In this document: positions 9,201 to 18,524 of the stretch, piece after piece | Numbering within the stretch: position 1 is the stretch's first letter | Layout of the letters: each line of letters starts with the position of its first letter | Origin: an uncultured Rhodospirillales bacterium | GTDB taxonomy: Bacteria; Pseudomonadota; Alphaproteobacteria; Acetobacterales; Acetobacteraceae | Assembly (NCBI GenBank): GCA_903924855.1 | Contig: CAIYCW010000107.1 | Location: forward strand, 49,531 to 113,530 | DNA length: 64,000 nucleotides | Reading direction: 5' to 3' | Notes under the pieces: model-generated | Told to the model about the DNA's origin: nothing | The model's input: only the letters and a program-made list of their open reading frames with translations | The model's database searches: none | Position numbers and translations under genes: made by a program

Positions 9201-9950
9201 ATGCTTGAAATTCAGAACCTCGCCGCTGCGATCGGGGACAAGCCGATTTTGCGGGGCATTGATCTGGTGGTGCCGAAGGGCGAGGTGCACGCCATCATGG
9301 GGCCGAACGGGTCGGGCAAGTCGACGCTGTCCTATGTGCTGTCGGGGCGGCCTGGTTATGACGTGACCGGCGGGTCTGCCACGTTTGATGGCCAGGATCT
9401 GCTGGAGATGGAGCCTGAGGAGCGCGCGGCGCTGGGGGTGTTTCTGGCGTTTCAGTATCCGGTGGAACTGCCGGGTGTTGGCAATGCGAATTTCCTGCGC
9501 ACCGCGCTGAATGCGCAGCGCCGGGCGCGCGGTGAGGCGGAGCTGGATGCGCCGGCGTTTCTGAAGCTGGCGCGCGCCGAGATGAAGCGTCTGTCGATGC
9601 CGGATGACATGCTGAAGCGCAACGTGAATGTGGGCTTCTCGGGCGGTGAGAAGAAGCGCAACGAGGTGCTGCAGATGGCCATTCTGAAGCCGCGCATCGC
9701 CATTCTGGACGAGACCGATTCGGGGCTGGACATCGACGCGCTGAAGATCGTGGCCGAGGGCGTGAACGCGCAGCGCGGGCCGGATTTCTCGGCGCTGGTG
9801 ATCACGCATTATCAGCGTCTGCTGGATTACATCGTGCCGGATCGGGTGCATGTGCTGGCTGGCGGGCGGATCATCCGCTCCGGCGGGCCGGAGCTGGCGC
9901 TGGAGCTGGAAGCCAATGGCTATGGCGCCATCGTGGACGCCGCCGCATGA
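9201..9950 (+). CDS. sufC: Fe-S cluster assembly ATPase SufC
   Basis: Walker A GPNGSGKSTLS, FSGGEKKRNEVLQM, ILDETDSGLDIDAL. Confidence 0.97.
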   Translation: MLEIQNLAAAIGDKPILRGIDLVVPKGEVHAIMGPNGSGKSTLSYVLSGRPGYDVTGGSATFDGQDLLEMEPEERAALGVFLAFQYPVELPGVGNANFLRTALNAQRRARGEAELDAPAFLKLARAEMKRLSMPDDMLKRNVNVGFSGGEKKRNEVLQMAILKPRIAILDETDSGLDIDALKIVAEGVNAQRGPDFSALVITHYQRLLDYIVPDRVHVLAGGRIIRSGGPELALELEANGYGAIVDAAA

Positions 9951-11218
9951 GTGCGGCGCTGAAGACCGGTGTGCTGGATCTGGCGGCGGAGGCGTTCCTT
10001 GCCCGCTATGAGGGGCTGCGGGCGCGGCTGACCGGCGACGCCGCGCTGCGCGAGCAGGCGGCCGGGCTGTTTCGGTCGGCGGGTCTGCCGGGGCCACGCG
10101 AGGAGGCCTGGCGCTACACCGCGCTGCGCCCGCTGGCCGAGGTGCGCTTTGCCGAGCCGCTGACGCCGGTTGAGGATTGCGCCGATCTGCTGGCGCGGCT
10201 GCCCGCGATCTCGGCGCCGCGGCTGGTGTTCGTCGATGGGCGGTTTCGCGAGGATCTGTCCCGCGTGCCGGAGTGTGTGGCGGTGCGGGTGGGCGGGCCT
10301 GCGTTTGGCGGGCTGGCCGATCCGGCGCGCGAGGCGCTGGTGGCGCTGAACACGATGCTGGCCGAGGACGGCGCTGAGATTGCGGTGGCGGACGGGGTGG
10401 ATGCCGGCACCTTGATGATTGCAAGCCTTGGCACTTCGGGTGCCGGGCGGATCGGGGCGTTTCATCCGCGCCATGCGATCACGCTGGGGCGGGGGGCGAA
10501 GCTCACGCTGGTGGATGTGGCGATCGGCGAGGGTGTGTATCTGAACAACGCGGTGACATCGGTGCGTGTGGCCGAGGATGCGGCGCTCACCCATCTGCGG
10601 CTGCAGATGGAGAGCGAGGCGGCGTTCTCGATTGCCACGATCTATGCCGAGGTGGCGGCGCGCGGCACCTATGACAGCTTCACGCTGACGCTGGGGGCGC
10701 GGCTGTCGCGCGCGGAGATCCATGCGCGGCTGGCGGGGCCGGAGGCGATCGCGCATCTGAACGCGGCACGGCTGCTGCGCGGGGTGCAGCATGGCGATTT
10801 CACCACGGTGGTGCGCCATGACGCGCCGAACTGTGCCTCGCGCCAGACGGTGAAGACGGTGCTGGCCGGCAAGTCCCGCGGGGTGTTCCAGGGCAAGATC
10901 GAGGTGGCGCGGATTGCCCAGAAGACCGACGGCTATCAGATGAACCAGGCGATGCTGCTGAGTCCGGATGCCGAGATGGACAGCAAGCCGCAGCTGGAAA
11001 TCTATGCCGATGACGTGAAGTGCAGCCATGGTGCGACGGTTGGCGAGATCGACCCGGAGCAGCTGTTCTATCTGCGCAGCCGCGGTGTGCCGCAGGAGAT
11101 GGCGCGGATGATGCTGATCCGCGCGTTTCTGGCCGAGGCGATCGACGGGGTGGCGCATGATGAGGGGCGGGCCGCGATGGAGGCTGCGATCGAGGCGTGG
11201 TGGGAGCAGGGCCTATGA
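9947..11218 (+). CDS. sufD: Fe-S cluster assembly protein SufD
   Basis: KCSHGATVGEIDPEQLFYLRSRGV; position between sufC and sufS. Confidence 0.95.
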   Translation: MSAALKTGVLDLAAEAFLARYEGLRARLTGDAALREQAAGLFRSAGLPGPREEAWRYTALRPLAEVRFAEPLTPVEDCADLLARLPAISAPRLVFVDGRFREDLSRVPECVAVRVGGPAFGGLADPAREALVALNTMLAEDGAEIAVADGVDAGTLMIASLGTSGAGRIGAFHPRHAITLGRGAKLTLVDVAIGEGVYLNNAVTSVRVAEDAALTHLRLQMESEAAFSIATIYAEVAARGTYDSFTLTLGARLSRAEIHARLAGPEAIAHLNAARLLRGVQHGDFTTVVRHDAPNCASRQTVKTVLAGKSRGVFQGKIEVARIAQKTDGYQMNQAMLLSPDAEMDSKPQLEIYADDVKCSHGATVGEIDPEQLFYLRSRGVPQEMARMMLIRAFLAEAIDGVAHDEGRAAMEAAIEAWWEQGL

Positions 11219-12456
11219 ACGCGATCGGCAAGCCGGGCTTTGATGTGGCGCGCATCCGGGCGGATTTTCCGATCCTGGCGGAGAAGGTGCGCGGGCGCGA
11301 TCTGGTGTTTCTGGACAGTGCGGCCTCGGCGCAGAAGCCGCGCGTGGTGATCGATGCGATGGTGCATGCGATGGAGCACCAATACGCCAATGTGCATCGC
11401 GGCCTGCATTGGATGAGCGAGCGCACCACGGAGGCCTATGAGGCGGTGCGCGATGCCACGGCCGAGCTGCTGAACGCGCCGGATCGCTCGCATATCATCA
11501 TCACCTACAGCTCGACCGCTGCGATCAATCTGGTGGCGCAATCCTATGGCCGGGGCATTCTGAAGCCGGGCCAGGCGGTGGTGATCTCCGAGATGGAGCA
11601 TCACGCCAATCTGGTGCCGTGGCAGATGCTGCGCGATGCGCATGGCATCGAGCTGCGGATTGCGCCGATCACCGATGCCGGTGAGCTGGACATGGCGGGG
11701 TTCGAGGCGCTGCTGGTGGATGGCAAGGTGGGGTTGGTGTCGATCACCCATATGTCCAATGTGTTGGGCACCTACACGCCGGCGGAGCGGATTGTGCAGC
11801 TGGCGCATCAATATGGCGCCAAGGCGATGCTGGACGGGTCGCAATCGGTGGTGCATCGCCGGATCGACGTGCAGGCGCTGGATGTGGATTTCTTCGCCTT
11901 CACCGGCCACAAGCTGTACGGCCCGACCGGCATCGGCATTCTGTATGCCAAGCGGGAGCTGCAGGATGCGATGCCGCCGCTGTTCGGTGGTGGCGACATG
12001 ATCCGGTCGGTGAGTTTTGAGCGCTCGACCTGGAATGATGCGCCGTACAAATTCGAGGCGGGGACGCCGGCGATTCTGGAGGGGATCGGGCTGAAGGCTG
12101 CGATCGACTATGTGCAGGCGGTGGGGTTTGACGCGATCGCGGCGCATGAGCGGGCGCTCACCGAACACGCGCTGAGCAAGCTGTCGGCGATCGAGGGTGT
12201 GCGGGTGATCGGCCGGGCGCAGGATCGTGGCGGTGTGCTGTCCTTCACGGTGGAGGGGGCGCATGCGCATGACGTGGCGACGCTGCTCGACCGGCAGGGG
12301 ATTGCGGTGCGCGCGGGGCATCATTGTGCGGAGCCGCTGATGCGCAGGCTTGGGCTGGACAGCACGTCCCGCGCGAGTTTTGGCATCTACACCACGATGG
12401 CGGAGGTGGACGCGCTGGCGGATGCGCTGGTGCGGATCAAGGGGTTCTTCTCGTGA
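11215..12456 (+). CDS. sufS: Cysteine desulfurase
   Basis: VFLDSAASAQKPRVVIDAM, FTGHKLYGPTGIGILYAK, RAGHHCAEPLM. Confidence 0.96.
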   Translation: MNAIGKPGFDVARIRADFPILAEKVRGRDLVFLDSAASAQKPRVVIDAMVHAMEHQYANVHRGLHWMSERTTEAYEAVRDATAELLNAPDRSHIIITYSSTAAINLVAQSYGRGILKPGQAVVISEMEHHANLVPWQMLRDAHGIELRIAPITDAGELDMAGFEALLVDGKVGLVSITHMSNVLGTYTPAERIVQLAHQYGAKAMLDGSQSVVHRRIDVQALDVDFFAFTGHKLYGPTGIGILYAKRELQDAMPPLFGGGDMIRSVSFERSTWNDAPYKFEAGTPAILEGIGLKAAIDYVQAVGFDAIAAHERALTEHALSKLSAIEGVRVIGRAQDRGGVLSFTVEGAHAHDVATLLDRQGIAVRAGHHCAEPLMRRLGLDSTSRASFGIYTTMAEVDALADALVRIKGFFS

Positions 12457-12469
12457 GGGCCTGGGGCTG

Positions 12470-12904
12470 ATGTTCGACGATCTGCGCGATCTGTATCAGG
12501 ACGCCATCATGCAGCGCGGGCGTGCGCCGAGGCACGGCACGCGGCTGGCGGCCTATGATGCCGAGGCGCGGGGCGACAATCCGATGTGCGGGGATCGGGT
12601 GCATGTGTTTGTCCGCCATGAGGGGGATGTGGTGGCGGAGCTGGGGTTCGAGGCGCGGGGCTGTGCGATCAGCATCGCCTCCGCCGATCTGATGGCGGAG
12701 GCGGTGGCGGGGCAGAGCCATGCGCGGATTGCCGAGATTGCGGAGGCGGTGGAGCGCGCGGTGCGGACTGGGGTGTTGGATGATCCGGCGCTGGAGGGCC
12801 TGCGGCCGCTGGCTGCGGTGCATGCCGCGAAATCCCGCCTGAAATGCGCGACCCTGCCATGGGGTGCTTTGAAATCTGCTCTCGAAGGGAGTGTACGGTC
12901 GTGA
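12470..12904 (+). CDS. sufU: SufU-type Fe-S scaffold/sulfur transfer protein
   Basis: DLYQDAIMQRGRAPRHG, NPMCGD, GCAISIASADLM, RLKCATLPW. Confidence 0.9.
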   Translation: MFDDLRDLYQDAIMQRGRAPRHGTRLAAYDAEARGDNPMCGDRVHVFVRHEGDVVAELGFEARGCAISIASADLMAEAVAGQSHARIAEIAEAVERAVRTGVLDDPALEGLRPLAAVHAAKSRLKCATLPWGALKSALEGSVRS

Positions 12905-13254
12905 ATGATGTCTCCGTCAGCACCTGGTCGCCGGATGGCGAGCAGGTTCGGCCACCCAGCGAGGACATGCTGATCGCCGCCTGTGCCACGGTGTATGATC
13001 CGGAGATTCCGGTGAACATCTATGAGCTGGGGCTGATCTACGCGATCGAGACCAGCGAGGATGGGCGGGTGAAGGTGGAGATGTCGCTGACCGCGCCGGG
13101 CTGTCCGTCGGCGCAGGAATTGCCGGTGCAGGTGCGCGAGGCGATCATCGGGTTGCCGGGTGTGACATCCTGCGATGTGGAGGTGGTGTGGGAGCCGGCC
13201 TGGGATCCCAGCCGGATGACCGAAGATGCGCGGCTTGCGCTGAACATGTTTTAA
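12901..13254 (+). CDS. sufT: SufT / MIP18-family (DUF59) protein
   Basis: TVYDPEIPVNIYELGLIY, MSLTAPGCPSAQELP; GTG start overlapping sufU stop. Confidence 0.9.
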   Translation: MNDVSVSTWSPDGEQVRPPSEDMLIAACATVYDPEIPVNIYELGLIYAIETSEDGRVKVEMSLTAPGCPSAQELPVQVREAIIGLPGVTSCDVEVVWEPAWDPSRMTEDARLALNMF

Positions 13255-13267
13255 GGAGGCTTGTTTC

Positions 13268-13636
13268 ATGGCCACCGCGATCACGGAAAAACCCGCACGG
13301 CGCGCGCTGCCGCCGTTGATGCAGCTGTCGGACGCGGCGGCGGAGCGGCTGCGCCAGCTTTATGCCAAGGGGCAGGAGGGCAAGCTGTTGCGCATCTCGG
13401 TTTCGACCAAGGGGTGCTCCGGCATGTCCTATGATCTGGGCTGGGTGGATGCCGCGAGCCCTTCGGATGAGGTGGTGGTGGATCAGGGGGTGACGGTGCT
13501 GGTGGACCGCAAGGCCACGCTGTTCCTGATCGGCACCACGATGGATTACGAGGTGAAGGCGCTGTCGGCCGGGTTCACCTTTATCAACCCGAACGAGAAG
13601 GGCCGCTGCGGCTGCGGCGAGAGCTTTCACGTCTGA
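13268..13636 (+). CDS. sufA: A-type Fe-S carrier (HesB/IscA family)
   Basis: LLRISVSTKGCSGMSYDLGW, FINPNEKGRCGCGESFHV conserved Cys. Confidence 0.93.
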   Translation: MATAITEKPARRALPPLMQLSDAAAERLRQLYAKGQEGKLLRISVSTKGCSGMSYDLGWVDAASPSDEVVVDQGVTVLVDRKATLFLIGTTMDYEVKALSAGFTFINPNEKGRCGCGESFHV

Positions 13637-13714
13637 GGGATTGTAACCCTGGGTTCATGGACGGCGGGCTGCGATCTGTGCGAGCCTTTCGCATCACCAA
13701 CGAGGAGTGGACCG

Positions 13715-13906
13715 ATGGGCCTGTTGAACGAGATCATTGGCGCTGTTGTGGCTGAGGAAGCGCTGAAGAAGGTTGATCCGGATGCCGGGTTGATCAAGGA
13801 AGGCCTGGCGATCATCGCGGGCGCCGAGGGTGAGAAGATGCTGGAGGAGAAGCTGAGCGAGACTCCGGCGGCTCCTGCGGCGGATGCGGACACGACCCAG
13901 TCCTGA
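13715..13906 (+). CDS. Small acidic hypothetical protein
   Basis: 63 aa with a plausible RBS (gaggagtgg); no family recognised. Confidence 0.5.
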   Translation: MGLLNEIIGAVVAEEALKKVDPDAGLIKEGLAIIAGAEGEKMLEEKLSETPAAPAADADTTQS

Positions 13907-13927
13907 GCGGATTGGGTGTGAGTGATG

Positions 13928-13951
13928 GTGGGACGCCTTGCGGCGTTCCAC
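13928..13951. repeat. GTGGGACGCC hairpin repeat, copy 2
   Basis: GTGGGACGCC-TTGC-GGCGTTCCAC. Confidence 0.65.
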
Positions 13952-13972
13952 CCTACGGGGGCGTGGCCCGGT

Positions 13973-14821
13973 TCAGAGGGCCTGATTCAGCGTGAGGCTG
14001 AAGCGTGCACCGTTTTTGGTGTTGGCGGCTTCGATTGTGCCGCCCATGGCGGTCATCAGACGTCGGCAGAGCGGCAGGCCGAGGCCGGTGCCGCGTTCGG
14101 GGCCCTTGCTGGTGACATAGGGCAGAAACATCCGTGCCAATATGGCTTGCGGGATGCCGGTTCCGGAATCCTGGATCTGCAAGGTGACGCGGCCTTCCGG
14201 GGTGGGCTCGGCGGTGATGTCGATGCTGCGGCGGGTGTCGGCGGCATTTTCGTTGATGGCGTCGCGCGCGTTGATCAGCAGATTGATCAGCACCTGTTCC
14301 AAGGCGGTGGGCATGGCCAGCACGGTGAGGTCAGGGCAGGTGGAGAGGTTGATCCCGAGGCGGATGTTTTCGTGATGCAGCGAGGGCCGCAACAGGAAGG
14401 CCACGCCTGAGAGGGCGCTGGCGAGGCTGACGGGTGAATTTGTGCCGATATCCGGCTCGCGGACGGCAAAGTGGTGCAGGTTTTCCACCAGGGATGCCGC
14501 GCGTTCGGCGGCGTGGGCGATGCGGGTCAGGCGGTCTGTGTGCCATGCGGCACTTTTGACGTCGGCCCGGGTCTGCAGTTGTTCGACTGCCAGGATGATG
14601 ATGGACAGAGGCTGGCGCAGTTCGTGGGCGACATCCTGGGAGACCTCACCCAAGGCGGCCAGGCGGGCCTTGGTGAGGGAGGAAGCGATGATCTGTGAGT
14701 CGACGACGCCGTGGCGGCCGTACTGGGTCCGCAGCGCGCTGACCTCGTCTTCCAGGAGCGCCAGTCGCGCGGTGATGGCGGTGATCTGCAGCGCCTGATG
14801 CGGGTGCAGGTGCGATGTCAT
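13973..14821 (-). CDS. Soluble sensor histidine kinase with N-terminal coiled coil
   Basis: H-box DVAHELRQPLSII; N-box LINLLINARDAI; G-boxes DSGTGIP and GTGLGLPLCRRLM; no TM segment. Confidence 0.88.
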   Translation of the reverse strand: MTSHLHPHQALQITAITARLALLEDEVSALRTQYGRHGVVDSQIIASSLTKARLAALGEVSQDVAHELRQPLSIIILAVEQLQTRADVKSAAWHTDRLTRIAHAAERAASLVENLHHFAVREPDIGTNSPVSLASALSGVAFLLRPSLHHENIRLGINLSTCPDLTVLAMPTALEQVLINLLINARDAINENAADTRRSIDITAEPTPEGRVTLQIQDSGTGIPQAILARMFLPYVTSKGPERGTGLGLPLCRRLMTAMGGTIEAANTKNGARFSLTLNQAL

Positions 14822-15336
14822 CAGCCGCGCCGCATGCCGTGCAGATGGGAGGCGGCCTGGGAGGCCATGCGGGATGCCTCGGCGGCTGCCTTGGCTGCTT
14901 TCTGGGTGGCGTTCGCAGCACGGGCGGCGGCCTGGAGCGAGGCGGCCTCGGCATGGGTTGCGGCGGCGTTGGCGGTGGCGGCGGCTGCCGCGGCGGCAGC
15001 GGAGGCTGCGTCCGCCGCGGCGTGGGCGGCTTCGGCGGCGGCCATGGCGGCGGCTTCGGCGACCTCGATGATGTCGTGGGCGGCGGCTGCTTTGGCGGCC
15101 AAGGCTGCGTTTCTGCTGGCGGATGCGGAACGTTCGGCGGAGCCCATGGCGAGCAGTGCGGCCTCCAGCGTGTTGGCGGTGAGCCCTTCCAGCGATTTGA
15201 TGGTGTCGCGGTAGCGCTGGTCGAGCACGGCGTAGCTTTCGCGCAGGTCGTGGACCTCCTCTCCCAGCTCGGCCAGGCGGATCATGATCTTTTGGATGGT
15301 GGGGTCTGCTGGATCCGTCTCAGGGAAGGCTGGCAT
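14821..15336 (-). CDS. Alanine-rich coiled-coil protein, translationally coupled to histidine kinase
   Basis: 172-codon ORF starting MPAFPETDPADPT; long Ala-rich helical tract; TGATG overlap with the kinase gene. Confidence 0.7.
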   Translation of the reverse strand: MPAFPETDPADPTIQKIMIRLAELGEEVHDLRESYAVLDQRYRDTIKSLEGLTANTLEAALLAMGSAERSASASRNAALAAKAAAAHDIIEVAEAAAMAAAEAAHAAADAASAAAAAAAATANAAATHAEAASLQAAARAANATQKAAKAAAEASRMASQAASHLHGMRRG

Positions 15337-15453
15337 GGCGCACCTATTCAGGCGGTTGGGAGCATCCCGTTCTGTTTTGATACTTCGCGTTATTGGAATG
15401 TTCGGTAAAGCTAAATTTCGAGATGAGCCAAAATATTTAAAGTGCAATGTTTT

Positions 15454-15472
15454 GCATTTCGGTCCGAAATGC
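15454..15472. promoter_or_regulatory. 9-1-9 perfect inverted repeat (operator candidate)
   Basis: GCATTTCGG-T-CCGAAATGC in the AT-rich region upstream of 15336. Confidence 0.4.
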
Positions 15473-15492
15473 GTGCGGGCGTATCCGCCTGA

Positions 15493-15514
15493 TGGGGCGC
15501 CAATCGGCGCCCCA
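15493..15514 (-). terminator. GC hairpin after ABC permease gene
   Basis: TGGGGCGCC-AATC-GGCGCCCCA, perfect 9-bp stem just past the 15523 stop. Confidence 0.5.
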
Positions 15515-15522
15515 TGCGTGGT

Positions 15523-16383
15523 TCAGGCTTCGGTGCGGCCGCTGATTTCGGCCTGCCAGGGGGCGACCTTCTTTTCGACCCAGCCGATCAGCGAGGTGAG
15601 GCCGATGGCCATGACGACCAGCAGCAGGATGGGCACGAACATCGTCGCCGTGTCGAAGTTGTTGGCGGAGTTGATGATGATGGCGCCGAGGCCTGCGATG
15701 GAGGTGAAGAACTCGGCGATGATCATGGCCACCACGGCGCGGCCGACGGCGAGTTTCATGCCGGCGACGATATAGGGCAGGGTGGCCGGCAGCACGATGC
15801 GGCGCAGGATGACGCTGTCGGGGGCCACCAGGGCGCGGCCGACATCGATCAGGCTTTTCGGCACGGCGCGCACGCCGAGCCAGGTGTTGATGGTGACCGG
15901 GAAGATCGCCATCAGGAAGATGATGGCCACCTTCACGGCAAAGCCCAGGCCGAGCCACAGCGTGAGCAGCGGCACGAGGGCGACCAGCGGCATGGCGTAG
16001 CCGGCGGTGACGTAGATGCCGAACAGCGCCTCGAACAGGCGGTAGCGGCCGAGCAGCAGGCCCAGCGGCGCGCCGATGATGATGGCGGCGCCATAGCCCA
16101 GGATGAAGGGCTGCACGCTTTCCAGCAGCGCCTTGAACAGGGCGCCGGTGCGGATCAGCTCCCAGGCGGCGGCGGCGATGGCGAAGGGATGCGAGCTGAA
16201 GATCGGATCGACGTTGCGGCCGAAGATCTCCCACAGCGCCATGGCCGAGATCAGCGAAATGGCGGTCAGCACGGAGCGGGGCAGACGGTCCACGATGGGG
16301 GCGCGTCGGACCTGTGGGATGTCCACCACGGGGACGTCTTCCAGGGTCAGATCAGCCGGCTTGGTGTTGATGTTCATGGCCAT
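15523..16383 (-). CDS. ABC transporter permease (nitrate/sulfonate/taurine type)
   Basis: BPD-transport signature region LGLGFAVKVAIIFLMAIFPVTINTWLGVRAVPKSLIDVGRAL. Confidence 0.9.
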   Translation of the reverse strand: MAMNINTKPADLTLEDVPVVDIPQVRRAPIVDRLPRSVLTAISLISAMALWEIFGRNVDPIFSSHPFAIAAAAWELIRTGALFKALLESVQPFILGYGAAIIIGAPLGLLLGRYRLFEALFGIYVTAGYAMPLVALVPLLTLWLGLGFAVKVAIIFLMAIFPVTINTWLGVRAVPKSLIDVGRALVAPDSVILRRIVLPATLPYIVAGMKLAVGRAVVAMIIAEFFTSIAGLGAIIINSANNFDTATMFVPILLLVVMAIGLTSLIGWVEKKVAPWQAEISGRTEA

Positions 16384-16390
16384 GTTCCCC

Positions 16391-17182
16391 TCAATGTCCC
16401 ACGCCGATCGGCGCCGGCTCGTGCAGGGCCTTCCACAGATGATAGCGCAGATCGGCATAGTCCTGCGAGCCGCGCAGATCGGCGCCGTCCTTGCGGGGGC
16501 GGGGCAGGTTGACGGTCATGATCTCCGCCACGTGGCCCTGGCGCATGATGACGACACGGTCGGCGAGCAGGATCGCCTCGTCGAGGTCGTGGGTGACGAA
16601 GAGGACGGTCTTGCCGGTGCGGGCCTGGATGTCGAGCAGTTCGGATTGCATGGTCTCGCGCGTCTGGGCGTCCAGTGCTCCGAAGGGCTCGTCCATCAGC
16701 AGGACCTTGGGGTCGATGGCGAGCGCGCGGGCGATGCCGACGCGCTGCTGCATGCCGCCGGAGAGCTGGTAGGGCCTGCGGCGCAGACTGTCCTTCAGGC
16801 CGACCAGTTCGAGGTAGCGCATCGCGGTGTCGCGCAGTTCGGCGCCCTTGATGCCTTTCATCTCGAGCGCGAAGGCGACGTTCTCATAGGCGGTGAGCCA
16901 GGGCAGCAGTTCCGCGTGCTGGAAGACGATGCCGCGGTCATAGCCGCAGCCCTTGATCGCGACACCGTCCACCGCGACGCGGCCGGAGCTTGGGGTCTGC
17001 AGGCCCATGACGATGCGCAGGGCGGTGGTCTTGCCACAGCCGGACGGGCCGATGAGGGCCACCATCTCGCCGTCCCGCACGGTGAAGCTGACATCCTTCA
17101 GCGCCTGGACTTTCTGTTCCTGGCCATCCACCCGGATGGTGAACTGCTTTGAGACGGCCTCGAGGCTGACCTCACCCATCAC
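16391..17182 (-). CDS. ABC transporter ATP-binding protein (SsuB/TauB-like)
   Basis: GPSGCGKTTALRI, LSGGMQQRVGIARALA, LLMDEPFGALDAQTRE. Confidence 0.95.
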   Translation of the reverse strand: MMGEVSLEAVSKQFTIRVDGQEQKVQALKDVSFTVRDGEMVALIGPSGCGKTTALRIVMGLQTPSSGRVAVDGVAIKGCGYDRGIVFQHAELLPWLTAYENVAFALEMKGIKGAELRDTAMRYLELVGLKDSLRRRPYQLSGGMQQRVGIARALAIDPKVLLMDEPFGALDAQTRETMQSELLDIQARTGKTVLFVTHDLDEAILLADRVVIMRQGHVAEIMTVNLPRPRKDGADLRGSQDYADLRYHLWKALHEPAPIGVGH

Positions 17183-17192
17183 GCTGCTCCTG

Positions 17193-18176
17193 TCATTTGC
17201 CGAGAAGGCTGAGGGCCTTCTCGCGCGGCTTGGGGTCGTACATCTTGTTGACGTCGATCGGGGTCGACGATCCGCCGAAGCGGGCGAGGGTGACCTGCAT
17301 GGCGTCCAGCTTGTCGACCGGGATCGGCAGGGTCCAGTCGATCATGTTGGCCTTGATCGCGAGGTCGTAGATGAAGGCGGGGCGCGGGTCGTCCGGCTTC
17401 TGGCCGGCGGCCTTCTGGGCCAGCGCCACGGCTTCGGCCTTGTGGCTCATGGCGTAGCGGAAACCGTCCATCTCGGCTGCGAGGAAGATCGCCACGTCAT
17501 CCGGACGGGAGGCGATCTCCTTGGAGGTGACGGTGTAGCAGGTGCGGATATATTCCGGTGCCGCCTCGCTGCCCTTGGCGATCTCGTGCACCTTGGTGAG
17601 GTCCATGATGGGGATGTATTCGGCCGAGATCACGGCGGCGTCCACCACGCCGCCGATCAGCGAGCGGTAGCGGTCGGTGTCGCCGCCGACATTGGCGGTC
17701 TTGACGCTGGCCTGGTCGAGGCCTGCCTTTTCGATGGCGAGGTGGCCGATGATGTCCGGCATCGAGCCGGGGGCGGAGGTGGCGATGGTCTTGCCGGCCA
17801 GCCCCTTCACGTCCTTCACATCGGCGCGGGCGAAGATGAGATGCGGCACCAGGCTCCAGGAGCAACCGATCGCCTTGACGTCGGCGCCGCGCGTCATGGC
17901 GGCGACCGGGGGGGAGCCCTCATAGCTGTCCAGCTCGCCGGAGAGGATGCCGCGCAGGCCGAGATTTTCGTTTTTCAGCGAGACGATCTCGATATCGAGC
18001 CCGTGCTGCTTGGCGAAGTCGCGCTCGGAGGACATCAGGATGAAGCCGGCATCGCTTTTCGGCTCGATCACGCCGTGACGCCAGGGCCGGGCATCCGCCT
18101 GGATGGCCAGCAGCGCGGTGGAGAGCAGGGCGGTGGCCGCGAGGACCAGGCGGCGTGAGCGAAGTGGGGTCGGCAT
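17193..18176 (-). CDS. ABC transporter substrate-binding protein (NitT/TauT family)
   Basis: Signal peptide, then periplasmic binding protein; operonic with ATPase and permease. Confidence 0.88.
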   Translation of the reverse strand: MPTPLRSRRLVLAATALLSTALLAIQADARPWRHGVIEPKSDAGFILMSSERDFAKQHGLDIEIVSLKNENLGLRGILSGELDSYEGSPPVAAMTRGADVKAIGCSWSLVPHLIFARADVKDVKGLAGKTIATSAPGSMPDIIGHLAIEKAGLDQASVKTANVGGDTDRYRSLIGGVVDAAVISAEYIPIMDLTKVHEIAKGSEAAPEYIRTCYTVTSKEIASRPDDVAIFLAAEMDGFRYAMSHKAEAVALAQKAAGQKPDDPRPAFIYDLAIKANMIDWTLPIPVDKLDAMQVTLARFGGSSTPIDVNKMYDPKPREKALSLLGK

Positions 18177-18226
18177 CTTGCGTTTCCTGTCTCGTTGGAC
18201 CGGTGGGACGTTTCGTTGAGCGCCTT

Positions 18227-18241
18227 GTCATATTGTATGAC
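18227..18241. promoter_or_regulatory. 6-3-6 inverted repeat, operator candidate
   Basis: GTCATA-TTG-TATGAC in the divergent intergenic region between the ABC operon and cytochrome b561. Confidence 0.4.
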
Positions 18242-18524
18242 GGCACCAGGGTCGCAGTGTAGTCAGTGTGTTCAGTTGACGCCAGTCCTGCTGCATCGGA
18301 CAAGGGGTGCAAAGCGGCAAATTGCGCGCGGTTTCGCGCGGCGGGGGGAAAATCGATGTCCGTTGCGGTCAGTGCCGGCACGGATCGTTGTCGTATTTGA
18401 TCGCTGTTTGCTGATCCTGCACGTCTGGCGGTGTCCAATGCGGCGATGGGCTGGACATATTCAAACTCCATCCGAATTGAACCGTTGATTGTGTATGCTG
18501 AACACATCTGTCCGGGAGCCAGCC

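Noticed and set aside
6615-10424. 1269-aa ORF on the - strand opposite sufB/sufC/rrf2
   Set aside because: Antisense shadow ORF from GC3-biased codons; Arg/His/Gln/Pro-rich translation, no domain, overlaps confidently called genes.
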